Positions 50,645-62,433 of a stretch of 64,000 nt of DNA are shown in pieces. Origin of the DNA: JAVBRD01 sp031548365 (lineage in GTDB: Bacteria; Bacillota; Clostridia; Christensenellales; UBA1750); NCBI GenBank assembly GCA_031548365.1, contig JAVBRD010000019.1:1-64000 (forward strand), written 5' to 3'. The position numbers were made by a program, and so were the translations under genes. The notes under the pieces are model-generated. The model had not been told where the DNA came from, ran no database searches, and saw only the letters and a program-made list of their open reading frames with translations. How positions within the stretch are numbered: the first letter of the stretch is position 1; each line of letters starts with the position of its first letter.

Positions 50645-52036
50645 ATGAATTTTGCGCTGTACTTTGGCAATCGCGGGTTTTTTCCAGAACGGCTGATCGC
50701 GTCCGCACGCCGCGAGATGACGCAGGCTGTTGAGGCGGCGGGCCACACCGCGATGCTCGCGCCTGAAAGCCTCACGCGCTACGGCGCTGTGGAGACCGCC
50801 GAGGAGGGGCGCGCGTACGCGGCGTTCCTTGCTGAGAACCGCGGCCGCTACGACGGTGTGATCCTCTGCCTGCCCAACTTTGGCGATGAAAACGGCGCGA
50901 TCGCCGCGCTGCGCGACTGCGGGACGCCCATCCTCATTCAGGCGTACCCCGACGAGATTGGGAAGATGGACTTCGATTCGCGCCGCGACGGCTTTTGCGG
51001 CAAGTTCTCCATCATGGACGTGTTCTATCAGTACCGCCTCGCGTATACAATCTTTCCGCCGCACGTCGCGCACCCGGGGAGCGAAGCGTTTTCCGCGCAA
51101 ATCCGCGACTTCGCGGCGGTGTGTCGCGTGGCGTCCGGCATGAAGCGTCTCACCGTAGGCGCTGTGGGCGCGCGCACCACCGCGTTTAAGACCGTGCGCT
51201 ATGACGAGCTTACCCTCCAGCGAAACGGCATCACCGTGGAGGCGCTTGATTTGACCGAGATCGACCTCCGCCTGCGCGGCCTGACCGAGGACAACGCGCG
51301 CGTGAAAGACCGCGCCGCGTCTCTGAAAGCGTACACCGATTTTTCACGCTGCCCGGCGCACAAAACGCTCATGCTCGCGCGCGTCAGCGTCGCTTTGGAC
51401 GACATAACGCGCGACTACAAGCTCGACTGCCTCGCGCTCCGGTGCTGGAACGAGCTTGAACAGCTTTACGGCGTCTCCCCCTGCGTGCTCCTTTCCTACC
51501 TCAACGACACCGGATTGGCCGCCGCGTGCGAGGTCGACGTGCTCAACGCCGTCGCCATGCAGGCGCTCAAGCTCGCGAGCGGGAAGCCCGCCATCTGCCT
51601 TGACTGGAACAACAATTACGGCGACGATCCCGACAAGTGCATCCTCTTTCATTGCGGACCGGTCGCCGCGCAGTACATGATCGGCTCGGGCGAGGTCATC
51701 GATCACAAGATGTTCGCGAAATCCTACGGCGAGGGCTGCGGCTGGGGCGCGAACGTGGGGCGCATCCGCCGGTTCGGCATGACGTACGCGAGCGCCAAGA
51801 CCTTCGACGGCAAGCTGACGTTTTTCACGGGCACGGGCGAGTTCACCGACGACGTCATTGAGCCCGCGTTTTTCGGGTGCGGGGGCGTGGCGCGAATCGA
51901 GGGCCTGCAAAAGAAGCTTTACAACCTTGGCCAGGGCGGATACCGCCACCACGTCAGCGTCACCGAAGGTGCGGTCGAAGCCGCCGTGCGCGAAGCGTTC
52001 ACCACATACCTCGGCTACGATTTGGAAGACATTTAA
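50645..52036 (+). CDS. L-fucose/L-arabinose isomerase-family protein
   Basis: A 463-residue protein of the sugar isomerase fold. 'DYKLDCLALRCWNELEQLYGVSPCVLLSYLNDTG' (split about 258-292) matches the C-terminal domain of fucose-isomerase-like proteins, and 'HCGPVAAQYM' contains the conserved HCG of the metal-site region. Glu and Asp metal ligands are plausible in 'CWNELE' and 'YLNDTG'. GGAGGGG precedes ATG 50645. It should interconvert an aldose and a ketose, feeding the FGGY kinase upstream. The exact sugar is unknown. Confidence 0.78.
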   Translation: MNFALYFGNRGFFPERLIASARREMTQAVEAAGHTAMLAPESLTRYGAVETAEEGRAYAAFLAENRGRYDGVILCLPNFGDENGAIAALRDCGTPILIQAYPDEIGKMDFDSRRDGFCGKFSIMDVFYQYRLAYTIFPPHVAHPGSEAFSAQIRDFAAVCRVASGMKRLTVGAVGARTTAFKTVRYDELTLQRNGITVEALDLTEIDLRLRGLTEDNARVKDRAASLKAYTDFSRCPAHKTLMLARVSVALDDITRDYKLDCLALRCWNELEQLYGVSPCVLLSYLNDTGLAAACEVDVLNAVAMQALKLASGKPAICLDWNNNYGDDPDKCILFHCGPVAAQYMIGSGEVIDHKMFAKSYGEGCGWGANVGRIRRFGMTYASAKTFDGKLTFFTGTGEFTDDVIEPAFFGCGGVARIEGLQKKLYNLGQGGYRHHVSVTEGAVEAAVREAFTTYLGYDLEDI

Positions 52037-52055
52037 GAACGCGGAGTGACTAGAA

Positions 52056-52115
52056 TCAAAGGGATCAGAACCCCTTTGAGCAAGCGCTGGAGGCAAACCA
52101 CCGGCGCTTCCTTTC
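52056..52115 (+). terminator. Tandem hairpins ending the sugar-kinase/isomerase operon
   Basis: Hairpin 1 is TCAAAGGG / CCCTTTGA (52056-52079, perfect 8-bp stem). Hairpin 2 is AAGCGCTGG / CCGGCGCTT (52082-52109), followed by CCTTTC. The second stops shortly before the ribosome binding site of the next gene. Confidence 0.6.
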
Positions 52116-52136
52116 GCACAAAGGAGGCTGGCACAC

Positions 52137-54761
52137 ATGGACTTAAAGGGGCTGCTCACATCGCTCGGTACATCGGCTGAATCGGGACTGACCCGCGAAC
52201 GCGCGGAACAGCTGCTCGCCGAGGTGGGCCCAAACACGCTCAAGGGGAAGAAACATCTGAATTTTTTTCAAAAGTTTCTGCTCCAGCTGATGGATTTCAT
52301 GGTCATCATCCTGCTGATCGCCGCGGCGATCTCGTTTGTGATGGCGGTGATCGAGGGGCACGGCGATTTCCTAGAGCCGATCATCATCGTGGCGATCGTG
52401 GTGCTCAACGGTGTGCTGGGCGTGGTTCAGGAGAGCAACGCCGAAAAGGCGCTGGACGCCCTCAAGAGCATGAGCGCGCCCACAGCCAAGGTCGTGCGCG
52501 GCGGAACCGTGGTAAAAATTGACGCGGCCCTGCTCGTTCCCGGCGACATCGTGCTCCTTGAGGCGGGCGATCTCATCCCCGCGGACGCGCGGCTGGTGGA
52601 GAGCGCGAGCCTGAAATGCGAGGAGTCCGCGCTCACCGGAGAAAGCGTACCCGTCGACAAGGACGCGCTCGCTCTGGTCCCTGAAACCGCGGCCATCGGC
52701 GACCGCCTCAACATGGTCTACATGGGTACGGCGGCTTCATACGGGCGTGCGCGCGCGGTCGTGACGGGCACGGGCATGCGCACCGAGATGGGCAAGATCG
52801 CGGGCCTGCTCGAAGGCGCGGGATCGGAAACCACGCCTCTTCAGGAAAAGCTGACTAAACTCGGCAAGCAGCTGGGCATTCTCGCCATCGGCGTGTGCGT
52901 CATCATCTTCGCGGTCGGCCTCCTGCGCGGCCAGCCGCTGATGGAGATGTTCATGACTGCGATTTCGCTCGCCGTCGCAGCCATCCCCGAAGGGCTGACC
53001 GCGGTGGTCACCATCGTGCTCGCGCTGGGCGTGCAGCGCATGGTCAAACACAACGCCATCGTGCGCCGCCTGCCCGCCGTGGAGACGCTGGGCAGCGCGT
53101 CCGTCATCTGTTCGGACAAAACGGGCACGCTCACCCAGAACCGCATGACAGTGCAAAAAGTTTGGGCCGTGGGGAGCGACGTGTGCGACGCGGGGTACCT
53201 CTCGCAGGACGCGCTCACCGTCATTCGCATGGGCACGCTGTGCAACGACGGGCGCATCGTCCCCTCCGAAGGCAAAGACAAGCACATCGGCGACCCGACC
53301 GAGACCTCAATCGTCGCGAACGCCCGCCTCAATGGCGTTGACAAAGAAACGCTCGACGCGCGTTACCCGCGCGTCGCCGAGATCCCGTTTGACTCCGACC
53401 GAAAGCTCATGACCACGGTGCACGAGATGGACGGCCGGCTTGTCGCGGTGGTCAAGGGCGGCTTTGACGTGCTTCTTCCCCGCTGCGTGGAGGCCGACGA
53501 AAACGAGGCCGCGCGCGTCAATCTGCTCATGGCCAACGACGCGCTCCGCGTGCTGGGCGTGGCCGTGCGCGAGCTTGAAGCGCTGCCCGACCCGTTGACA
53601 TCGGAGACGCTCGAGATCGGCCTGACCTTCATCGGGCTGATCGGCATGATTGACCCGCCTCGCGAGGAGTCGAAGGATGCCGTCGCGACGTGTGTCAAGG
53701 CGGGCATCCGCACCGTGATGATCACGGGGGATCACGTCGTCACCGCGTCGGCCATCGCCTCGCGCATCGGCATCCTGCGCGAGGGCGACGAGTCCATGTC
53801 GGGTTCGGAGCTTCAAGCGCTCAGCCAGGAAGACCTCGAGAAAAATGTCCACCGCTATTCCGTATACGCGCGCGTGAGCCCCGAGGACAAGATACGCATT
53901 GTGCGCGCGTGGCAAGCCCGCGGGCAGGTCGTGTCCATGACCGGGGACGGCGTCAACGACGCGCCCGCGCTCAAGGCGGCCGACATCGGCTGCGCCATGG
54001 GCATCACCGGCACCGACGTGGCCAAAGGCGCTGCCGACATGGTTTTGACCGACGACAACTTCGCCACCATCGTCGAAGCCGTGCGCCAAGGGCGCGGCAT
54101 TTACGACAACATCAAAAAAACAGTCGAGTTCCTGCTCGGCTCTAACCTCGGCGAGGTGCTGGTGGTGTTCACCGCCATGCTCATCGGTTGGGGCAACCCG
54201 CTCATGGCCATTCATCTCTTGCTCATCAACGTCGTCACAGACGCGTTCCCCGCGCTCGCACTCGGCGAAGAACCCATTGACAGCCGCATCATGACCCGCA
54301 AGCCCATTCCGCGCGACGAGGGCATTTTCGCCGGGCATCTCGCCGTGAAGATCGGCCTGCAGGGGCTGATGATCGCGGTGCTGACGCTCGCGGGCTACTA
54401 CATCGGAAGCTTTGTCTCCATCGGCGGATCAGTCCCTTCCCACGCACTCGGCCAGACCATGGCCTTCCTCACGCTCTCGCTCTCCCAGCTCATCCACGCG
54501 TTCAACTGCCGCACGCACCAGTCGCTGTTCACCATCGGCATCTTCTCCAACCGCCGCATGCTCCAGGCGTTCGGCGTGTCGCTCCTGGTCGTGCTGCTGG
54601 TCGCGCTCATCCCGCCCGTCGCGGCCGCGTTTGAGCTGGTCGCCCTCCCGGCGATGTGCTGGGCAACCGTGATCACCCTCTCGGCCCTGCCCCTGCCCAT
54701 CCTTGAGATCTACAAAGGCGTGTCGCATGGAGCGAATGATCTCAGTACGTCAAAGGGGTGA
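52137..54761 (+). CDS. P2-type cation-transporting ATPase (Ca2+-ATPase-like)
   Basis: An 874-residue P-type ATPase. The N-terminal cation_ATPase_N domain is followed by the 'LTGESVPVDKDA' actuator motif, the ion-site helix 'AAIPEGLTAVVTIVLALG' (Glu in PEGL, about 283), the phosphorylation site DKTGTLT (about 327), 'TGDGVNDAPALKAADIG' and six C-terminal membrane segments with 'NVVTDAFPALALG'. The PEGL and NxxTD motifs fit Ca2+ pumps of the SERCA/PacL group. AAGGAGG lies 9 nt before the ATG. A manganese exporter gene follows, so Mn2+ or Ca2+ control is plausible. Confidence 0.93.
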   Translation: MDLKGLLTSLGTSAESGLTRERAEQLLAEVGPNTLKGKKHLNFFQKFLLQLMDFMVIILLIAAAISFVMAVIEGHGDFLEPIIIVAIVVLNGVLGVVQESNAEKALDALKSMSAPTAKVVRGGTVVKIDAALLVPGDIVLLEAGDLIPADARLVESASLKCEESALTGESVPVDKDALALVPETAAIGDRLNMVYMGTAASYGRARAVVTGTGMRTEMGKIAGLLEGAGSETTPLQEKLTKLGKQLGILAIGVCVIIFAVGLLRGQPLMEMFMTAISLAVAAIPEGLTAVVTIVLALGVQRMVKHNAIVRRLPAVETLGSASVICSDKTGTLTQNRMTVQKVWAVGSDVCDAGYLSQDALTVIRMGTLCNDGRIVPSEGKDKHIGDPTETSIVANARLNGVDKETLDARYPRVAEIPFDSDRKLMTTVHEMDGRLVAVVKGGFDVLLPRCVEADENEAARVNLLMANDALRVLGVAVRELEALPDPLTSETLEIGLTFIGLIGMIDPPREESKDAVATCVKAGIRTVMITGDHVVTASAIASRIGILREGDESMSGSELQALSQEDLEKNVHRYSVYARVSPEDKIRIVRAWQARGQVVSMTGDGVNDAPALKAADIGCAMGITGTDVAKGAADMVLTDDNFATIVEAVRQGRGIYDNIKKTVEFLLGSNLGEVLVVFTAMLIGWGNPLMAIHLLLINVVTDAFPALALGEEPIDSRIMTRKPIPRDEGIFAGHLAVKIGLQGLMIAVLTLAGYYIGSFVSIGGSVPSHALGQTMAFLTLSLSQLIHAFNCRTHQSLFTIGIFSNRRMLQAFGVSLLVVLLVALIPPVAAAFELVALPAMCWATVITLSALPLPILEIYKGVSHGANDLSTSKG

Positions 54762-54773
54762 CCCAGCATAGGT

Positions 54774-55334
54774 GTGATTGAAACTTTGCTCATCGGCGTC
54801 GGTTTGTCCATGGACGCGTGCGCAGTCAGCATGTCCAACGGGCTTGCGGCGCACAGAATCCGGTTGGCCGACGCGCTTCTGCCCGCGTTCCTGTTCGGGC
54901 TTTTCCAGGCGCTCATGCCCATCATCGGATACTTCGCGGGTTCCGTGTTCGCCAAATGGGTGATGATGTACGACCACTGGCTGGCGTTCATCCTGCTGGG
55001 CTTCATCGGCGGGCGGATGATCTACGAAGCGCTCAAGCACGATCCCGCGAAAGAAGAGCTGACGCGCTCCGTGGGCTTTCGCGTGATCCTTTTACAGGCG
55101 GTCGCCACTTCAATTGACGCGCTCATCGTGGGCGTGAGCCTGATCGCTCTCGAGATCAACATTTTCCTGGCGGCGCTCATCATCGCGCTGACGACGTTTG
55201 CGCTCAGTTTTGCCTCTGTGTATATCGGGCACGCGTTCGGCCGCCTGTTCAGCCAGAAAGCCGAAATCGCGGGCGGTGTCATCCTGATCGGCATCGGCGT
55301 CAAAACGCTGGTTTCCCACCTGATGGGCGGATAG
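54774..55334 (+). CDS. mntP: MntP-type manganese efflux pump
   Basis: A 186-residue protein with six membrane segments arranged as two inverted halves, each with a conserved acidic motif: 'GLSMDACAVSMSNGL' (Asp13) and 'ATSIDALIVGVSL' (Asp near 119). It exports Mn2+. The probable start is GTG 54774, 12 nt after the Ca2+-ATPase stop; AAAGGGG is 15 nt upstream, longer than usual, so expression probably depends on the upstream gene. No yybP-ykoY Mn2+ riboswitch is visible before it. Confidence 0.9.
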   Translation: MIETLLIGVGLSMDACAVSMSNGLAAHRIRLADALLPAFLFGLFQALMPIIGYFAGSVFAKWVMMYDHWLAFILLGFIGGRMIYEALKHDPAKEELTRSVGFRVILLQAVATSIDALIVGVSLIALEINIFLAALIIALTTFALSFASVYIGHAFGRLFSQKAEIAGGVILIGIGVKTLVSHLMGG

Positions 55335-55350
55335 CGATAGGAGGTCTCTC

Positions 55351-56397
55351 ATGCACGAGCTGAAATTCGACAATGACTACGTCCTGCGTCTGACCGAGCG
55401 CATCTTGCAAACCGACAGCCCGAGCGGCTACACACAGGACGTGATGGCGCTTATCGGGGCGGAGACCGCCGCGCTTGGACTGCCCTTTGAGAAAACGCGC
55501 AAAGGCGGCGGCGTGATCACGCTCGCGGGCGAGTCCGGAGGCCCCGCGCTGGGCGTCTGCGCGCATGTGGACACTCTAGGGCTGATGGTGCGCTCCGTCA
55601 AGACCGACGGCAAGCTCGCGTTCACGCGCATCGGCGGGCCGATCCTGTCCACGCTTGACGGCGAATACTGCCGCGTGCGCACGCGCGACGGGCGCGTTTA
55701 CACGGGTACGATCCTCTCGACCAGCCCCGCGGCGCACGTTTACACTGACGCGAACGACAAAGCGCGTCAGGAAAGCACGATGGAAATCCGACTCGACGAG
55801 ATCGTCAAGTCACGCGGGGACACGGCAGCGCTGGGCGTCGCGGCGGGCGACTACATCTGCATCGACCCCAAGGTCGTTATCACGCCCTCGGGGTTCATCA
55901 AATCGCGCTTCCTTGATGATAAGCTGAGCGTAGGGCTGCTCTTCGGTGTGCTCAAGGCATTCGTCGACGCCAAAGCCAGACCCGCGCGGGACGTCAAAGT
56001 GCTCATCTCCGCGTATGAAGAAGTCGGGCACGGCATGGCATACATCCCGTTCGGCATCTCCGAGCTGCTCGCGGTTGACATGGGGTGCATCGGTGAAGAT
56101 CTGGCGTGCACGGAGTACGACGTGTCGATTTGCGCCAAGGATTCCTCCGGACCGTACGACTACGCGATGACCACCCGGCTGGTCACGCTGGCGCGTGAGC
56201 ACGGCATCCCCTACGCGCTGGACATATATCCATACTACGGCTCCGACGTCAGCGCCGCGCTCAAAGCCGGGAACGACGTGCGCGGCGCGCTCATCGGTCC
56301 GGGCGTCCACGCGAGCCACGGCATGGAGCGCGCGCATACGCAGGGCGTTGAGGCGACCATGCGCCTGACCGCGCTGTACATGCTCGCACGCGGATAA
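55351..56397 (+). CDS. M42-family aminopeptidase/endoglucanase-like metallopeptidase
   Basis: A 348-residue M42 protein. 'GVCAHVDTLGLMV' supplies the first metal His and Asp, 'SRFLDDKLSVG' the bridging Asp, 'SAYEEVGHGMAYI' the general-base Glu pair and 'MGCIGED' and 'GVHASHGMERAH' the later ligands. These cytosolic dinuclear enzymes form large dodecamers that trim peptides from the N-terminus; some were once annotated as cellulases. GGAGG lies 6 nt before the ATG. Confidence 0.9.
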   Translation: MHELKFDNDYVLRLTERILQTDSPSGYTQDVMALIGAETAALGLPFEKTRKGGGVITLAGESGGPALGVCAHVDTLGLMVRSVKTDGKLAFTRIGGPILSTLDGEYCRVRTRDGRVYTGTILSTSPAAHVYTDANDKARQESTMEIRLDEIVKSRGDTAALGVAAGDYICIDPKVVITPSGFIKSRFLDDKLSVGLLFGVLKAFVDAKARPARDVKVLISAYEEVGHGMAYIPFGISELLAVDMGCIGEDLACTEYDVSICAKDSSGPYDYAMTTRLVTLAREHGIPYALDIYPYYGSDVSAALKAGNDVRGALIGPGVHASHGMERAHTQGVEATMRLTALYMLARG

Positions 56398-56453
56398 AAC
56401 ACGCGCGGCCTACGCATCGTAAGCGCATCAAACCTGCAAAGGATGTGCTTTCG

Positions 56454-56669
56454 ATGAAACCCACGCTGCCCATCGGCCCAACCGACAAGAAAATGGACGA
56501 CGAGGTGACGCGACGCGTGAGCAGCGTCGTCTCCGCAACCGACGTCACCGGGCTTGCGCCCGCCGCCACGCAGGACTCCGAGGCCGCGGAAGAGCTGGGC
56601 GCGCTCATGGACACCCGCGCGCCGAGGGCCGTCAAACCCGGTGCGGCAAAAAAGGGATCAAAAGTCTAG
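56454..56669 (+). CDS. Small hypothetical protein (71 residues)
   Basis: I cannot assign a function. The product starts MKPTLPIGPTDKKMDDEV, with a Pro/Gly-Pro opening, a charged middle ('DDEVTRRVSSVVSATDVTGLAP') and a Lys-rich tail. There is no membrane segment or cysteine. AAAGGATG lies 8-10 nt before the ATG. It is 56 nt after the M42 gene and 108 nt before the chagasin-like gene, whose start has its own ribosome binding site. Codon use resembles neighbouring real genes, supporting translation. Confidence 0.5.
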   Translation: MKPTLPIGPTDKKMDDEVTRRVSSVVSATDVTGLAPAATQDSEAAEELGALMDTRAPRAVKPGAAKKGSKV

Positions 56670-56777
56670 CGGCGCTTATCAGGGAAATTTTTCCATTTAT
56701 GCGCAATGCAATGTAGCATGGTGAAACCGATAACCCTCCCGCTGCGTCCTAAGGACATCATCAACAGGGAGGATCAC

Positions 56778-57443
56778 ATGAAAAAAATCATCGCGTACAT
56801 CATGGCCGCGTTGCTCGTCACCGCGTTCGCTTCCACCGCGCTTGCCGAGGGCAAAGGCTCCGTCGCGCTCCAAGAGGGCGTTAACGTCACAAAGCTCAAC
56901 TCCGAACTGACGCTTGAGCTTGATTCCAACATCACGACCGGTTTCTCATGGACCGCCGCCATTTCGGATGATTCCGTCGTGGCGCTTGAGTCCGAGGATT
57001 ATATCGCTCCCGAAAGCGCCCTGCCTGGTGCTTCCGGGAAGCAGGCGTTTGTCTTTACACCCAAAAAGGCCGGCACGGCCACGATCACGCTGAACTACAA
57101 GCGCGCGTGGGAAGAAGACGCCCTCAAGACCCAGACCTACAAAATCTTCGTCGATCCGGCGAAGACGTCCTACTCCACCCGCGTGGGCAAAACCGTTGAA
57201 ATCCGCCTGCCCTCAAACCCCAGCACCGGCTACATGTGGTCGTACGAGCTGAGCGACGATTCCGTTCTGAAGGCGGGCGACGTCAGGCACGCCGCCGGCA
57301 AACTCCTGGGCGCGACCGGCCAGGACATCATAACTTTTGACGTCACCAAGACCGGCGTGTGCAGCATCGTCTGCAAACTCGCACGTTCCGGGCAGCATTC
57401 AGTCGAGTACAGAGTCATCGAGATCGTCGTCCCGAAGAAATGA
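56778..57443 (+). CDS. Secreted tandem chagasin-like (I42) cysteine protease inhibitor
   Basis: A 221-residue exported protein. A signal peptide (MKKIIAYIMAALLVTAFASTALA) is followed by two chagasin-type immunoglobulin-like repeats. Each has the inhibitory NTGY/FxW loop: 'NITTGFSWTAAISDDSVV' (about 52-69) and 'NPSTGYMWSYELSDDSVL' (about 147-164). 'GQDIITFDVTKTGVCSI' repeats 'GKQAFVFTPKKAGTATI'. Chagasin family proteins inhibit papain-like cysteine proteases. GGGAGG lies before the ATG. It could protect the cell from its own or host proteases. Confidence 0.88.
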   Translation: MKKIIAYIMAALLVTAFASTALAEGKGSVALQEGVNVTKLNSELTLELDSNITTGFSWTAAISDDSVVALESEDYIAPESALPGASGKQAFVFTPKKAGTATITLNYKRAWEEDALKTQTYKIFVDPAKTSYSTRVGKTVEIRLPSNPSTGYMWSYELSDDSVLKAGDVRHAAGKLLGATGQDIITFDVTKTGVCSIVCKLARSGQHSVEYRVIEIVVPKK

Positions 57444-57444
57444 C

Positions 57445-58254
57445 CTACACGCCCAGCAGCGCGCGGTAATAGCGTCCCGAGCCCTCGATGAGGGAGAGCA
57501 GCATCTCCTTGGGCACAAGGTAGCTGACGAAACCGCTTGAGTACGGCGCGATTCTGTACGGCGGATACTCAAGGCACACACCCTCCGGCGTAAACGTATA
57601 AAGCGAAGGCAACGGCAGAGGATTGGCATCCGGAAAAGTTTCTTCCGGGTGCTTTTTCATTTCATTGGCGATAAAGTCGCCGATCACCGCGTTCGCGATT
57701 TCATAGTTTCGAAAGAGCTGGTCGAACGCGTAGAATTCGCCCGAACGTGCGTCGATGTACACGTCGCATTTCTGCGTGTCTCCGTGCGCGCCCCCCGCGA
57801 ACGTGTACCGGAGGCCCCGCAGGTGCAGCACGTCCCCGATCACTTCCGCGCTGAAGCCAAAGTCGATCTCCCAGCTGCCATCCGGAGACTCCCGCTCCAT
57901 GTCGCGCGCGAAAGACAGCATATCCTGAAGCCCGAACTCGCGCTCAACGCGCGCGTTGACGGCATCCTGCACGCGCCGTGAGGGCAGGTTCGTCACGATA
58001 GGAAAAACGACGCGCGCCTTGGCCGTCGCGAGTACCTTGGCTTCCTCGATGACGGGCGACACAGGCGGCGGCGGCGTTGCCAGCGTCACCGGCTCAATTG
58101 GCTTGTTGCTCGGTAGCGCAAGCGCGACAAGCGTCACCGCCACGAGCGCAACCGCAACGGCAATTGGCGCACCCCACGCCACGATGGGCAACCGGAACGC
58201 GGACCTGATCGGCTGCTTCCCCCGCGGGCTCCGCGTTGCTTGCATACGGCTCAT
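57445..58254 (-). CDS. RsiV-like (DUF3298) membrane-anchored protein
   Basis: About 269 residues. One N-terminal membrane segment (about 25-47, 'GAPIAVAVALVAVTLVALAL') leads, after a Pro-rich spacer, to an extracytoplasmic DUF4163/DUF3298 domain ('GLRYTFAGGAHGDTQKCDVYIDARSGEFYAFDQLF'). In RsiV this domain binds lysozyme and controls an ECF sigma factor, but no sigma-binding N-terminal region or sigma gene is adjacent. ATG 58254 follows GGAGGGGGA. A TGAAAC-N15-CGTG pair (58351-58375, minus) loosely resembles an ECF promoter. It ends 1 nt from the convergent chagasin gene. Confidence 0.72.
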   Translation of the reverse strand: MSRMQATRSPRGKQPIRSAFRLPIVAWGAPIAVAVALVAVTLVALALPSNKPIEPVTLATPPPPVSPVIEEAKVLATAKARVVFPIVTNLPSRRVQDAVNARVEREFGLQDMLSFARDMERESPDGSWEIDFGFSAEVIGDVLHLRGLRYTFAGGAHGDTQKCDVYIDARSGEFYAFDQLFRNYEIANAVIGDFIANEMKKHPEETFPDANPLPLPSLYTFTPEGVCLEYPPYRIAPYSSGFVSYLVPKEMLLSLIEGSGRYYRALLGV

Positions 58255-58512
58255 GCGCTCTCCCCCTCCAACCCTCCTTCTAGGATATGGCTTCCCTTTG
58301 CCAAAAAGACGCGCGGGGAGGGACGGCAACGGAAGAGGCGGCCTCCGGCGCACGATCAACGTTACAATCGTTTCATGGCGGGGACGGGACCCGTTTCAAG
58401 CCGCAGGCGAAAAGCAGGCGCGGTCATGCGGTTCGTCCACGTGGGAAACGGCTTAGGCGTTCCGCCTTGCCAGGGGAAGCAATCCTGACGCGCCGCGTTT
58501 CGTGCCGCCCGG

Positions 58513-58734
58513 ACGCACGACGATGGGACGACCGCTTGCGCGATCGTCCCATCTCAGATTGTCGGCAAAGCCCGTTCACGACTTGGCCGCATGCTCCGGA
58601 GGTCCGCTAGAACCCACAGTTTTTCAAGCCAAACTCACGCTTCCGATTGGCTTTGAGGGCGAATCCGGGGCGCGAACGATGGGTTTGTCATCACGCACAA
58701 CGATGGGACGACCGCTTGCGCAGGCGTCCCATCG
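58513..58734 (+). mobile_element. Hairpin-flanked repeat element, copy 3 (shortened core)
   Basis: The core (about 58555-58698, 144 bp) begins CAGATTGTCGGCAAAGCC and ends GTTTGTCATCACGCAC, with the internal 'CTCACGCTTCCGATTGGCT' and 'CGATGGGTTTGTCATC' blocks of copies 1 and 2, but is shorter by about 36 bp. The flanking hairpin is ACGATGGGACG...CGTCCCATCG. It is present as 35-nt units at 58520-58554 and 58700-58734 (31 of 35 identical) and differs from both other hairpins. The 58255-58794 gap otherwise holds only the promoter region of the RsiV-like gene. Confidence 0.65.
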
Positions 58735-58794
58735 TGCGAACCAGTTACGTGAATCATGGCGGGTCCAGCCGGCGCGCCGAGCATCCCGCTTTAC

Positions 58795-62429
<3,635 letters not shown>

Positions 62430-62433
<4 letters not shown>

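Noticed and set aside
58520..58734. Paired GATGGGACG hairpins as an independent repeat pair
   Set aside because: They lie exactly at both ends of repeat copy 3, as hairpins do in copies 1 and 2, so they are interpreted as part of that element.
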